Assembly (NCBI RefSeq): GCF_000251145.1
Contig: NZ_AIDW01000025.1
Coordinates: 1 to 63,677 of the forward strand
DNA length: 63,677 bases
Origin: Sphingomonas sp. PAMC 26621
Lineage (GTDB): Bacteria; Pseudomonadota; Alphaproteobacteria; Sphingomonadales; Sphingomonadaceae
Direction of reading: 5' to 3'
The translations under genes were made by a program, and so were the position numbers. Below the pieces are notes generated by a model. The model had not been told where the DNA came from and did not search any database. It saw nothing but the letters and a program-made list of their open reading frames with translations. Positions within the stretch are counted from its first letter, which is position 1. Each line of letters begins with the position of its first letter. This document shows, piece by piece, positions 36,706 to 43,439 of the stretch.

Positions 36706-37596
36706 CTACACCGGTCCGCTCCCTTGCATCTCGGCGACGATCGGCCGCAGCGCGCGCATCAGCGCGCTGCGGCGGCGTTCGCTCTGGCAGACGAGGTAGC
36801 TGCGCAGCGGATAGGAACGCTCCCCGGTATCGAGCGGCCGATAGGCGATCCGCGCGTCGGGCGGGCATTCGGATTCGAAGAACGCGCTGATCCCGAGGCC
36901 GAGCGCCAGCCCCTCGCGGATCGTTTCGCGCGTCTGGAGCTCGATCGTCGCGTGCGGGGTGATCCCGGCGTCGCCCAGCGCGCGCTCGATGAACGCACGG
37001 GTCTTGGACGAGGATTCGCGCAGCAACAGCGTTTCGCCGGCGAAGGCCGCGATCGGCACGCTGGCCTGCGCCGCCAGCGGATGATCGCATGGCAAGGCGC
37101 AGGCGAGCGCCTCGCTCGTGAGCGGCTCGTAGCTGAAATGGGCGTCGCCCGGCGGGTCGCTCGCCAACGCGGCATCGACATGCGCGTCGCCGAGCCACTG
37201 CATCACCTCGCGCGCGTTCCCCATGCGCACCTGCACCCTCGTTAGGGGATGGTCGCGCCGGAGCAGCCCGACCATCCGGGCGATGTAATGGGGATTGTCC
37301 GACCCCAGGCGGATCATCCCCCCCGTCATTTCCGCGGTTTCGCCGAGGATTTCGTCGATGTCGGCGGCGGTCGCGAACAGTTTCTGCGTCAGCACGAGCA
37401 GGTCGCGCCCCGCGGCCGTAAGACTGAGCGGGACCTTGCGGCTTTCGAACAGCATCACGCCGTATCGCGCTTCCAATGCCTTCAACTGCTGCGACAGCGT
37501 CGGTTGCGAGACGTTGAGGCGGCGGGCCGCGCGCGACACGCCCCCTTCCAGCGCGATCGCGTGGAACGCGCGCAAATGTTGGTGATTGACGGCCAT
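36706..37596 (-). CDS. LysR-family regulator of the phosphonate operon
   Basis: 296 residues. N-terminal winged HTH (HLRAFHAIALEGGVSRAARR then NVSQPTLSQQLKALE) and a periplasmic-binding-like effector domain. The sequence style and location match the LysR proteins associated with aminoethylphosphonate catabolism (TIGR03339-type). It is divergent from the FAD oxidase-phnX operon, and the intergenic region contains two T-N11-A inverted repeats. It likely activates that operon in response to a phosphonate. A 228-bp gap separates it from the synthetase, and I see no feature in it. Confidence 0.88.
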   Translation of the reverse strand: MAVNHQHLRAFHAIALEGGVSRAARRLNVSQPTLSQQLKALEARYGVMLFESRKVPLSLTAAGRDLLVLTQKLFATAADIDEILGETAEMTGGMIRLGSDNPHYIARMVGLLRRDHPLTRVQVRMGNAREVMQWLGDAHVDAALASDPPGDAHFSYEPLTSEALACALPCDHPLAAQASVPIAAFAGETLLLRESSSKTRAFIERALGDAGITPHATIELQTRETIREGLALGLGISAFFESECPPDARIAYRPLDTGERSYPLRSYLVCQSERRRSALMRALRPIVAEMQGSGPV

Positions 37597-37621
37597 CCGC
37601 TGCAGGAAATAGCGGGATATC

Positions 37622-37639
37622 GTGACGCTTGCGTGACGG
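37622..37639 (-). promoter_or_regulatory. Possible PHO box upstream of the LysR gene
   Basis: On the minus strand the sequence reads CCGTCAC-GCAA-GCGTCAC, two 7-bp units in 11-bp register like the PhoB site CTGTCAC-N4-CTGTCAC (6 of 7 and 5 of 7 matches). It lies 25 bp before the LysR start codon and points toward it. Weaker than the two sites further right. Confidence 0.4.
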
Positions 37640-37653
37640 TTTCATGGCGTCTC

Positions 37654-37670
37654 GATAGGTCTTGCCTATC
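37654..37670. promoter_or_regulatory. LysR-type inverted repeat 1
   Basis: GATAGG-TCTTG-CCTATC is a perfect 6-5-6 inverted repeat containing the T-N11-A layout. It shares ATAG-N7-CTAT with the second repeat at 37740-37754. It lies nearer the LysR gene, so it is the likely recognition/autoregulation site. Confidence 0.6.
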
Positions 37671-37739
37671 TCGCGTGAGACGCGCCGACGCGTTTGCGCC
37701 GCGACACGAAGGCGCAACCGCGGACAATCGATCAGAACG

Positions 37740-37754
37740 ATAGATTTTATCTAT
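37740..37754. promoter_or_regulatory. LysR-type inverted repeat 2
   Basis: ATAGAT-TTT-ATCTAT is a perfect 6-3-6 inverted repeat with the same ATAG-N7-CTAT outline as repeat 1, 72 bp before the GTG of the FAD oxidase. The promoter-proximal position suits an activation site. Confidence 0.6.
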
Positions 37755-37826
37755 GGGCGGCATTCAGCCAAAGCCTTGGCCTCGCCTCGCGCGCGCGGCC
37801 AAGTGCGCCCCGCAAGGGAGTCCCGC

Positions 37827-38954
37827 GTGTCACACGAATCGTTCGATCTCGCCATCGTCGGCGCCGGTATCGTCGGGCTGGCGCACGCGCTCGCCGCCGT
37901 GCGGCGCGGGATGAAAGTCGCAGTGATCGACCGCGACGCGCAGGCCAATGGGGCATCGATCCGCAATTTCGGGTTCATCACCGTGACCGGCCAGGAACAG
38001 GGTACGGTCTGGCGCCGCGCGCGGCGATCGCGCGACGTGTGGGTCGAGGTCGCCGCGTCTGCGGGGATCGCGATCGAGCAACGCGGGCTGCTGCTGGTCG
38101 CGCAGCGGGCCGAAGCGCGCGCGGTGTGCGCGGCGTTTCTGGAAACCGACATGGCCGAGGGGTGCCGCTGGCTCGACCATGACGCGGCGCGTGCCCGGCT
38201 TGGCGGGGTCCGGCCCGCGCGGCTCGAAGGCGTCCTCGAAAGTGATGTCGAGGTCCGCGTCGAATCGCGCAGCGCCATTCCGGCGCTCGCGGCATGGCTC
38301 GAGGCCGCGCATGGCGTGACCTTCCGGCGCGGCGTCGCGGTCCACGGGGTCGAGACCGGCTGCCTCGCCACATCGGCGGGCGACGTCCACGCAAGCGCGA
38401 TCGTGGTGTGCCCGGGCGACGATCTCGCCACGCTGTTCCCGGAGGCCCTTGCTGGCGTGACTCGTTCCAAGCTGCAGATGCTGCGGCTCGCCGCACCCGG
38501 TTTCCGCCTCCCCGCGACGATCATGTCCGACCTCGGGCTGACCCGCTACCTCGGCTATGCCGCGCTGCCCGAGGCGCAGGCGCTCCACGCCCGCCTCGCG
38601 ACCGAGCAACCCGCGCAGCTCGCCAACGGCGTCCACCTGATCGTCGCGCAAGGGGCCGATGGCACCCTGATCGTCGGCGACAGCCACCATTATGGCAAGA
38701 CCCCGGACCCGTTTTCGAGCGAGGCGGTCGACCAGCTGATCCTCGACGAATTCCGCGCGGTGTTCGGCGCGGTCCCGCCGGTGCTCGAAGGCTGGACCGG
38801 AACCTACGCTTCCGGCGCCACGCACAGCCTCGTTACGACCCCGGCCGAGCGGGTCCGCCTCGTCGTCGTCACCAGCGGCACGGGGGCCTCGACCAGCTTC
38901 GGGCTTGCCGAAGACGTGATCGCCGATCTTACCGCGCAGAAAGACCCAGAATGA
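37827..38954 (+). CDS. FAD-dependent (N-alkyl)aminophosphonate oxidoreductase, TIGR03364/PbfD-like
   Basis: 375 residues from GTG 37827, chosen because AAGGGAG lies eight bases upstream. FAD motif DLAIVGAGIVGLAHALAAVR, then the DAO-type core with SIRNFGFITVTGQEQG (substrate/FAD loop) and ending TSGTGASTSFGLAEDVI. This glycine-oxidase-like family is known from phosphonate gene clusters, where it oxidises 2-aminoethylphosphonate or its N-methyl forms to phosphonoacetaldehyde. The next gene, translationally coupled, encodes the hydrolase for that product. No PhnW transaminase is present, so this oxidase may replace it. Confidence 0.85.
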   Translation: MSHESFDLAIVGAGIVGLAHALAAVRRGMKVAVIDRDAQANGASIRNFGFITVTGQEQGTVWRRARRSRDVWVEVAASAGIAIEQRGLLLVAQRAEARAVCAAFLETDMAEGCRWLDHDAARARLGGVRPARLEGVLESDVEVRVESRSAIPALAAWLEAAHGVTFRRGVAVHGVETGCLATSAGDVHASAIVVCPGDDLATLFPEALAGVTRSKLQMLRLAAPGFRLPATIMSDLGLTRYLGYAALPEAQALHARLATEQPAQLANGVHLIVAQGADGTLIVGDSHHYGKTPDPFSSEAVDQLILDEFRAVFGAVPPVLEGWTGTYASGATHSLVTTPAERVRLVVVTSGTGASTSFGLAEDVIADLTAQKDPE

Positions 38955-39763
38955 GCTTCGCCGTCAAAGCCGTGGTGTTCGATTGGGCGGGCACGATGAT
39001 CGACCACGGCTGCTGCGCGCCCGTCGTCGCGTTGCAGCGCGTCTTCGCCGAGGCTGGCGTCGCCGTTTCCGAAGCGGAAGCGCGCGCCGACATGGGCCGC
39101 GCCAAGCGGGATCACATCCGCGCGATCCTGGCCGCGCCGCGCGTCGCCACGGCGTGGGTGGCGGCGACCGGGAGCACTGCGAGCGAGGACGACGTCACCC
39201 GCCTGCACGATGCGGTCGAGCCGCTGATGCGCAGCGCCGCGCGCGATTGCGCGGCACTCATCCCGGGCGCAGCCGATCTCGCCGCGACCTTGCGCGCGCA
39301 CGGTGTGCGGATCGGCTCGTGCACCGGCTACACCCGGCCGATGATGGCGGACATCCTGCCGCGCGCCGCGGAACAGGGCTATGCTCCCGACGCGGTCATC
39401 TGCTCGGGCGAGACTCCGGAAGGCCGCCCCTCCCCGCTGATGCTGTGGAAGGCGCTGGTCGAACTGGGCGTCTGGCCCGCCTGGGCGTGCGTCAAGGTCG
39501 ACGATGCCAGCGTCGGGATCGGCGAGGGCAAGGCGGCGGGGGCGTGGACCGTCGGCGTCGCTGCCTCGGGCAACGGCGTCGGTCTCAACCATGCGGCGCT
39601 CCAGGCGCTTCCTGTCGACGAGCGGACCCGCCGCGTCGCCGCCGCCGCCGCCGACCTCCACGCTGCCGGGGCCGACTATGTGGTCGACAGCGTCGCCGAC
39701 CTGTGGCCGGTGCTCGAAACGATCGCCGCGCGGATCGCCGCGGGCGAACGGCCCGCCGCATGA
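38951..39763 (+). CDS. phnX: Phosphonoacetaldehyde hydrolase (phosphonatase)
   Basis: 270 residues. Catalytic Asp11 in VVFDWAGTMIDHG and Schiff-base Lys52 in MGRAKRDHIRAI are both present, together with the HAD motif SCTGYTR and the Mg site KVDDASVGI. It cleaves the C-P bond of phosphonoacetaldehyde to acetaldehyde and phosphate in the cytoplasm. The start overlaps the FAD oxidase stop (ATGA), and the stop overlaps the MFS gene start, so the three form one operon. Confidence 0.95.
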   Translation: MSFAVKAVVFDWAGTMIDHGCCAPVVALQRVFAEAGVAVSEAEARADMGRAKRDHIRAILAAPRVATAWVAATGSTASEDDVTRLHDAVEPLMRSAARDCAALIPGAADLAATLRAHGVRIGSCTGYTRPMMADILPRAAEQGYAPDAVICSGETPEGRPSPLMLWKALVELGVWPAWACVKVDDASVGIGEGKAAGAWTVGVAASGNGVGLNHAALQALPVDERTRRVAAAAADLHAAGADYVVDSVADLWPVLETIAARIAAGERPAA

Positions 39764-41085
39764 GCGCGCGCGAAAGCTTCGTCACGCGCTGGTTGCGCAC
39801 CGCACCGCCCGCGCTGTTCGCGCTCTACGGCGGCGGTGCCGCGTTCGCCGCCTATTTTGCGATGTACGCGTTCCGCAAACCCTTCACCGCCGCCAGCTAC
39901 GTCCACATCCCCGGCTGGCCGTTCGCGATCGATTTCAAGGTCGTGATCGTGATCGCGCAGGTCGCGGGCTATGCGCTGTCGAAGATTCTCGGGATCAAGG
40001 TCGTCTCCGAAATGCCCCCCGCCAAGCGGGGCGTGGCGATCCTGCTGCTGATCGGCCTGTCCGAAGTGGCGCTCGTCGGCTTTGCGATCCTCCCGCCGGT
40101 CGCGGCGGTCGCCGGGCTGTTCCTCAACGGGCTTGCGCTCGGGATGATCTGGGGGCTGGTGTTCGGGTTTCTCGAAGGGCGGCGGCTGACCGAGGTACTC
40201 GGCGCGATGCTGTGCGCGACCTTCATCCTCGCCTCGGGCGTGGTCAAGTCGGTCGGCGAGACCGTGCTGCAAAACGCCTGGGCGAGCGAGCGCTGGATGC
40301 CCGCGACGACCGGCCTGCTGTTCACGCCGATGCTGCTCCTCGCGGTGTGGGCGCTGGTCCAGCTCCCCCCGCCGGATGCCGCCGACGAGGCCGAACGCCG
40401 CCCGCGCACCCCGATGAACGCGTCGCAGCGCGCCGCGCTGTTCCGTGCGCACGCGCCCGCGCTGATCGCGCTGATCGGCGTCTATGTCCTGCTCACCGCA
40501 CTGCGCGATTTCCGCGACAATTTCGCTGCCGAGATCTGGCGCGAGCTTGGCTTCGGCGGGGCAGCGAGCATCTTCACCTGGTCCGAAGTGCCCGTCGCGA
40601 TCATCGTGCTCGGCGCGCTCGGCCTGCTGATGCGGGTGCGCGACAATGCCGATGCGGTGCTCTGGAACCTGCGGCTGATCGCGCTCGGCCTGGCGACGCT
40701 CGGCGTGGCGACCGCGGCGTTCCAGCTCGGCTGGCTTGGCCCGGTGTGGTGGATGATCGCGGTGGGGGCGGGGCTGTATCTGGCCTATACGCCGTTCAAC
40801 GCGCTGCTGTTCGACCGGCTGATGGCGGCGACCGCCTTTGCGGGCAATGCCGGTTTCCTGATCTATCTCGCGGATGCCAGCGGCTATTGCGGCAGCGTCG
40901 CGCTGCTGCTGTTGCGCAGCTTCGGGCATGTCACGCTGAACTGGAGCAGCTTCCTCGCCGAGATATGCTACGCCGCCTGCGCGATCGGGCTGGTCGCGAC
41001 GGCATGGGCGATAAGGCGTTTCCGCGCTGCCTTGCGCACCGAGACTGGGCCGACGGAGTGGGCCCGCCTGCCCGCGACGACATGA
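39760..41085 (+). CDS. MFS-type membrane protein (DUF5690-like), likely transporter of the phosphonate operon
   Basis: 441 residues, about 12 membrane spans. The N-terminus GGGAAFAAYFAMYAFRKPFT resembles DUF5690 and glycerol-3-phosphate-type MFS proteins. Located between phnX and a secreted phospholipase C gene with a four-base overlap, it probably imports the phosphorus compound used by the operon. The substrate is inferred only from context. Confidence 0.75.
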   Translation: MSARESFVTRWLRTAPPALFALYGGGAAFAAYFAMYAFRKPFTAASYVHIPGWPFAIDFKVVIVIAQVAGYALSKILGIKVVSEMPPAKRGVAILLLIGLSEVALVGFAILPPVAAVAGLFLNGLALGMIWGLVFGFLEGRRLTEVLGAMLCATFILASGVVKSVGETVLQNAWASERWMPATTGLLFTPMLLLAVWALVQLPPPDAADEAERRPRTPMNASQRAALFRAHAPALIALIGVYVLLTALRDFRDNFAAEIWRELGFGGAASIFTWSEVPVAIIVLGALGLLMRVRDNADAVLWNLRLIALGLATLGVATAAFQLGWLGPVWWMIAVGAGLYLAYTPFNALLFDRLMAATAFAGNAGFLIYLADASGYCGSVALLLLRSFGHVTLNWSSFLAEICYAACAIGLVATAWAIRRFRAALRTETGPTEWARLPATT

Positions 41086-41096
41086 GGAACCCGACG

Positions 41097-43214
41097 ATGT
41101 CCACGCCAGCTTATGATCGCCGCGCCGTTCTCCGCGCGATGCTCGCCTCGGGCGGGGCGGCTGCGGCGTTCATGCCGGCGATCGCGCGCGCGCTCGACAT
41201 CCCCGCCGACCGCCGCAGCGGGACGATCATGGATGTCGACCACGTCGTGATCCTGACTCAGGAAAACCGCGCGTTCGACCATTATTTCGGCACGTTGAAC
41301 GGCGTTCGCGGGTTCGGCGACCGCTTCGCGATCCCCGCCCCCAACCTTGGCGACCGGGTGAACCGCACCGTCTTCGTCCAGCCCAACGAACATGCCGGCG
41401 CGCCAGCGCTGATCGCGCCGTTCCACTTCGACACGCATGAAGATTTCGCGCTGGTCCGCCACGACGGCACCCCGCACACCTTCCCCGACAGCCAGGCGGC
41501 GTGGGACAATGGCCGGATGAGCGCGTGGACCAAGGCCAAGCACAACCACGCGATGGGCCATTTCACCCGCGCCGACATGCCGTTCCAATATGCGCTCGCC
41601 GAGGCATTCACGCTGTGCGACGCCTATCATGCCGCGACGCACATGGGGACCAACCCCAACCGCCTGTTCCTGTGGACCGGGACCAACGATCCCGCAGGCA
41701 AGGGGCACGGCCCCGCGATCGACAATGGCTATGATTCCTTCGCCGATCCGCGTGGCCATGGCGGCTACACCTGGACGACCTATCCCGAGCGGCTGCTCGC
41801 CGCGGGCGTCGGCTTCCAGATCTATCAAGACATGGCGGACAATTTCACCGACAACCCGCTCGCCGGCTTCCGCCGGTATCGCGACGCGCGGACCGCGACG
41901 ACCGGCACCGAAGCCGAGCTGATCCGCCGCACGTTGACGACGCGCGACCTCGATCTGCTCAAGGCCGATGTCGTCGCCGGCACCTTGCCCGCAGTATCGT
42001 GGATCATCGCCCCCGCCGCTTTCTCCGAGCATCCCAACCCGTCGTCGCCCCTGCAAGGCGCCGATTATACCGCGCGCGTGCTCGACGCGCTGACTGCCAA
42101 CCCCAAGGTGTGGGCGCGCACCGTGTTCATCCTCAATTTCGACGAGAATGACGGGCTGTTCGACCATGTCCCCCCGCCAGCCCCGCCGGCGCGCGACCCG
42201 GCCGATCCTACGCGGCTGCTGGGGGGATCGACGATCCCGACCGATGACGACTATCATGTCCGCGCGCAGGGCACCGCCGATGCTGCCTATCTGCACCGCT
42301 CCTATGGTCTTGGGATGCGCGTGCCCTTGTATGCGATCTCGCCATGGAGCCGGGGCGGCTATGTCGCCTCTGAGGTGTTCGATCACACCAGCGTGATCCG
42401 CTTCCTCGAGACCCGCTTCGGGGTGCGCGAACCCAATATCAGCGCGTGGCGCCGCGCGGTGTGCGGCGATCTGACGAGCTGCTTCGATTTCAGCACGCCC
42501 AATGCCGAGCCGTTCGTCGGCAAGCTGCCCACGACTGCCGCCCTCTCCGATCGCGCCGCCGTGCTGCCGCTAGCCCAGCCCTATCCGCCCGAAACACTCA
42601 CCGCGCCGCGCCAGGAATCCGGGCTGCGTCGCCGCCGGACCACGCCCTATGTGGTCGATGCCGTGCTCGAACCGCACGGTGCGGGTCACGCGCTGCGGCT
42701 CACCAATCTCGGGGCGAAGCAGGCGGCGGTGTTCCAGCTATACGATGCGCTGGAGTTGGAGGCGGCCCCCCGGCGCTACACCGTCGGCGCGGGTCAGTCG
42801 CTCGTCGCCGAGATCGCACCCGATGCCGCCGGGTTGCACGACGTGATCGTCCTCGGCCCCAACGGCTTCCACCGGCGCTTCACCGCGCGTGCGCCGCGGG
42901 TCAGCCCCGTTGTCGATCCGTCGGGAAAGCTGCGCCTGCGCAGCCTCGCCGCGACGCCGACGACGCTGACGATCTCCGACATGGCCTATGGCACCGCGCC
43001 ACGCCGCGTCACGCTGGCGCCGGGCGAGACATCGTCCTTGGGTATCGATCTCGCACATAGCCATGGCTGGTACGACCTGAGCGTGCGCACCGACGGGCAG
43101 GTGGTGCGGCTCGCGGGCCATGTCGAGAACGGCCGCGACAGCTATTCCGACCCGGCGGCGCACGGCTTGGCGACGCTCTCGTTCGAAACCGCCCAGAGCC
43201 TGCTCAACCGCTAG
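41097..43214 (+). CDS. Phosphocholine-type phospholipase C, Tat-exported
   Basis: 705 residues. Twin-arginine signal (DRRAVLRAMLASGGAAAAF), then the phosphoesterase domain with the metal/catalytic motif ILTQENRAFDHYFGTLNG, ISPWSRGGYV and HTSVIRFLETRFGV, and two C-terminal DUF756-like repeats (about 520-690). This is the TIGR03396-like architecture of PlcH/PlcN. I chose ATG 41097 (GAGGA eight bases upstream) over 41082. It is the last gene of the FAD oxidase-phnX-MFS operon, implying that its released head group feeds that pathway. Paralog at 54055. Confidence 0.92.
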   Translation: MSTPAYDRRAVLRAMLASGGAAAAFMPAIARALDIPADRRSGTIMDVDHVVILTQENRAFDHYFGTLNGVRGFGDRFAIPAPNLGDRVNRTVFVQPNEHAGAPALIAPFHFDTHEDFALVRHDGTPHTFPDSQAAWDNGRMSAWTKAKHNHAMGHFTRADMPFQYALAEAFTLCDAYHAATHMGTNPNRLFLWTGTNDPAGKGHGPAIDNGYDSFADPRGHGGYTWTTYPERLLAAGVGFQIYQDMADNFTDNPLAGFRRYRDARTATTGTEAELIRRTLTTRDLDLLKADVVAGTLPAVSWIIAPAAFSEHPNPSSPLQGADYTARVLDALTANPKVWARTVFILNFDENDGLFDHVPPPAPPARDPADPTRLLGGSTIPTDDDYHVRAQGTADAAYLHRSYGLGMRVPLYAISPWSRGGYVASEVFDHTSVIRFLETRFGVREPNISAWRRAVCGDLTSCFDFSTPNAEPFVGKLPTTAALSDRAAVLPLAQPYPPETLTAPRQESGLRRRRTTPYVVDAVLEPHGAGHALRLTNLGAKQAAVFQLYDALELEAAPRRYTVGAGQSLVAEIAPDAAGLHDVIVLGPNGFHRRFTARAPRVSPVVDPSGKLRLRSLAATPTTLTISDMAYGTAPRRVTLAPGETSSLGIDLAHSHGWYDLSVRTDGQVVRLAGHVENGRDSYSDPAAHGLATLSFETAQSLLNR

Positions 43215-43362
43215 CGCGGCGTGATTACTGCTGGAACCCCTCACTCGTTCGCTGGAAGCGTCCGGATCCAGCCGAGGTCGACAAGGTCCGGGCGTGCAGA
43301 CTGCGGCATGCCGTCCCCGCACTAACAAGAATTCGACCGCATTTAATCGTTTCACCTTCGAA

Positions 43363-43380
43363 CTGTCACGGCACTGTCAC
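43363..43380 (+). promoter_or_regulatory. PHO box upstream of the TonB-dependent receptor
   Basis: CTGTCAC-GGCA-CTGTCAC: two identical 7-bp units with a 4-bp spacer, i.e. the 11-bp register of PhoB binding sites. It is 59 bp before the receptor ATG. This predicts induction under phosphate starvation. Confidence 0.8.
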
Positions 43381-43397
43381 CCCCGCCTGCTTAGGCA

Positions 43398-43415
43398 AAC
43401 TGGTTTATACCAGTT
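43398..43415. promoter_or_regulatory. TGGT/ACCA operator (GntR-HutC-type) before the receptor
   Basis: AACTGGT-TTAT-ACCAGTT is a perfect 7-4-7 inverted repeat, 24 bp before the receptor ATG and 17 bp after the PHO box. TGGT-N4-ACCA is the form bound by GntR regulators of the HutC/PhnF/DasR class. A UTRA-type GntR protein is encoded at 52544, and a similar site precedes the second phospholipase. Confidence 0.65.
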
Positions 43416-43439
43416 ATCGCCTTAAGGGGGGCAAGACAC

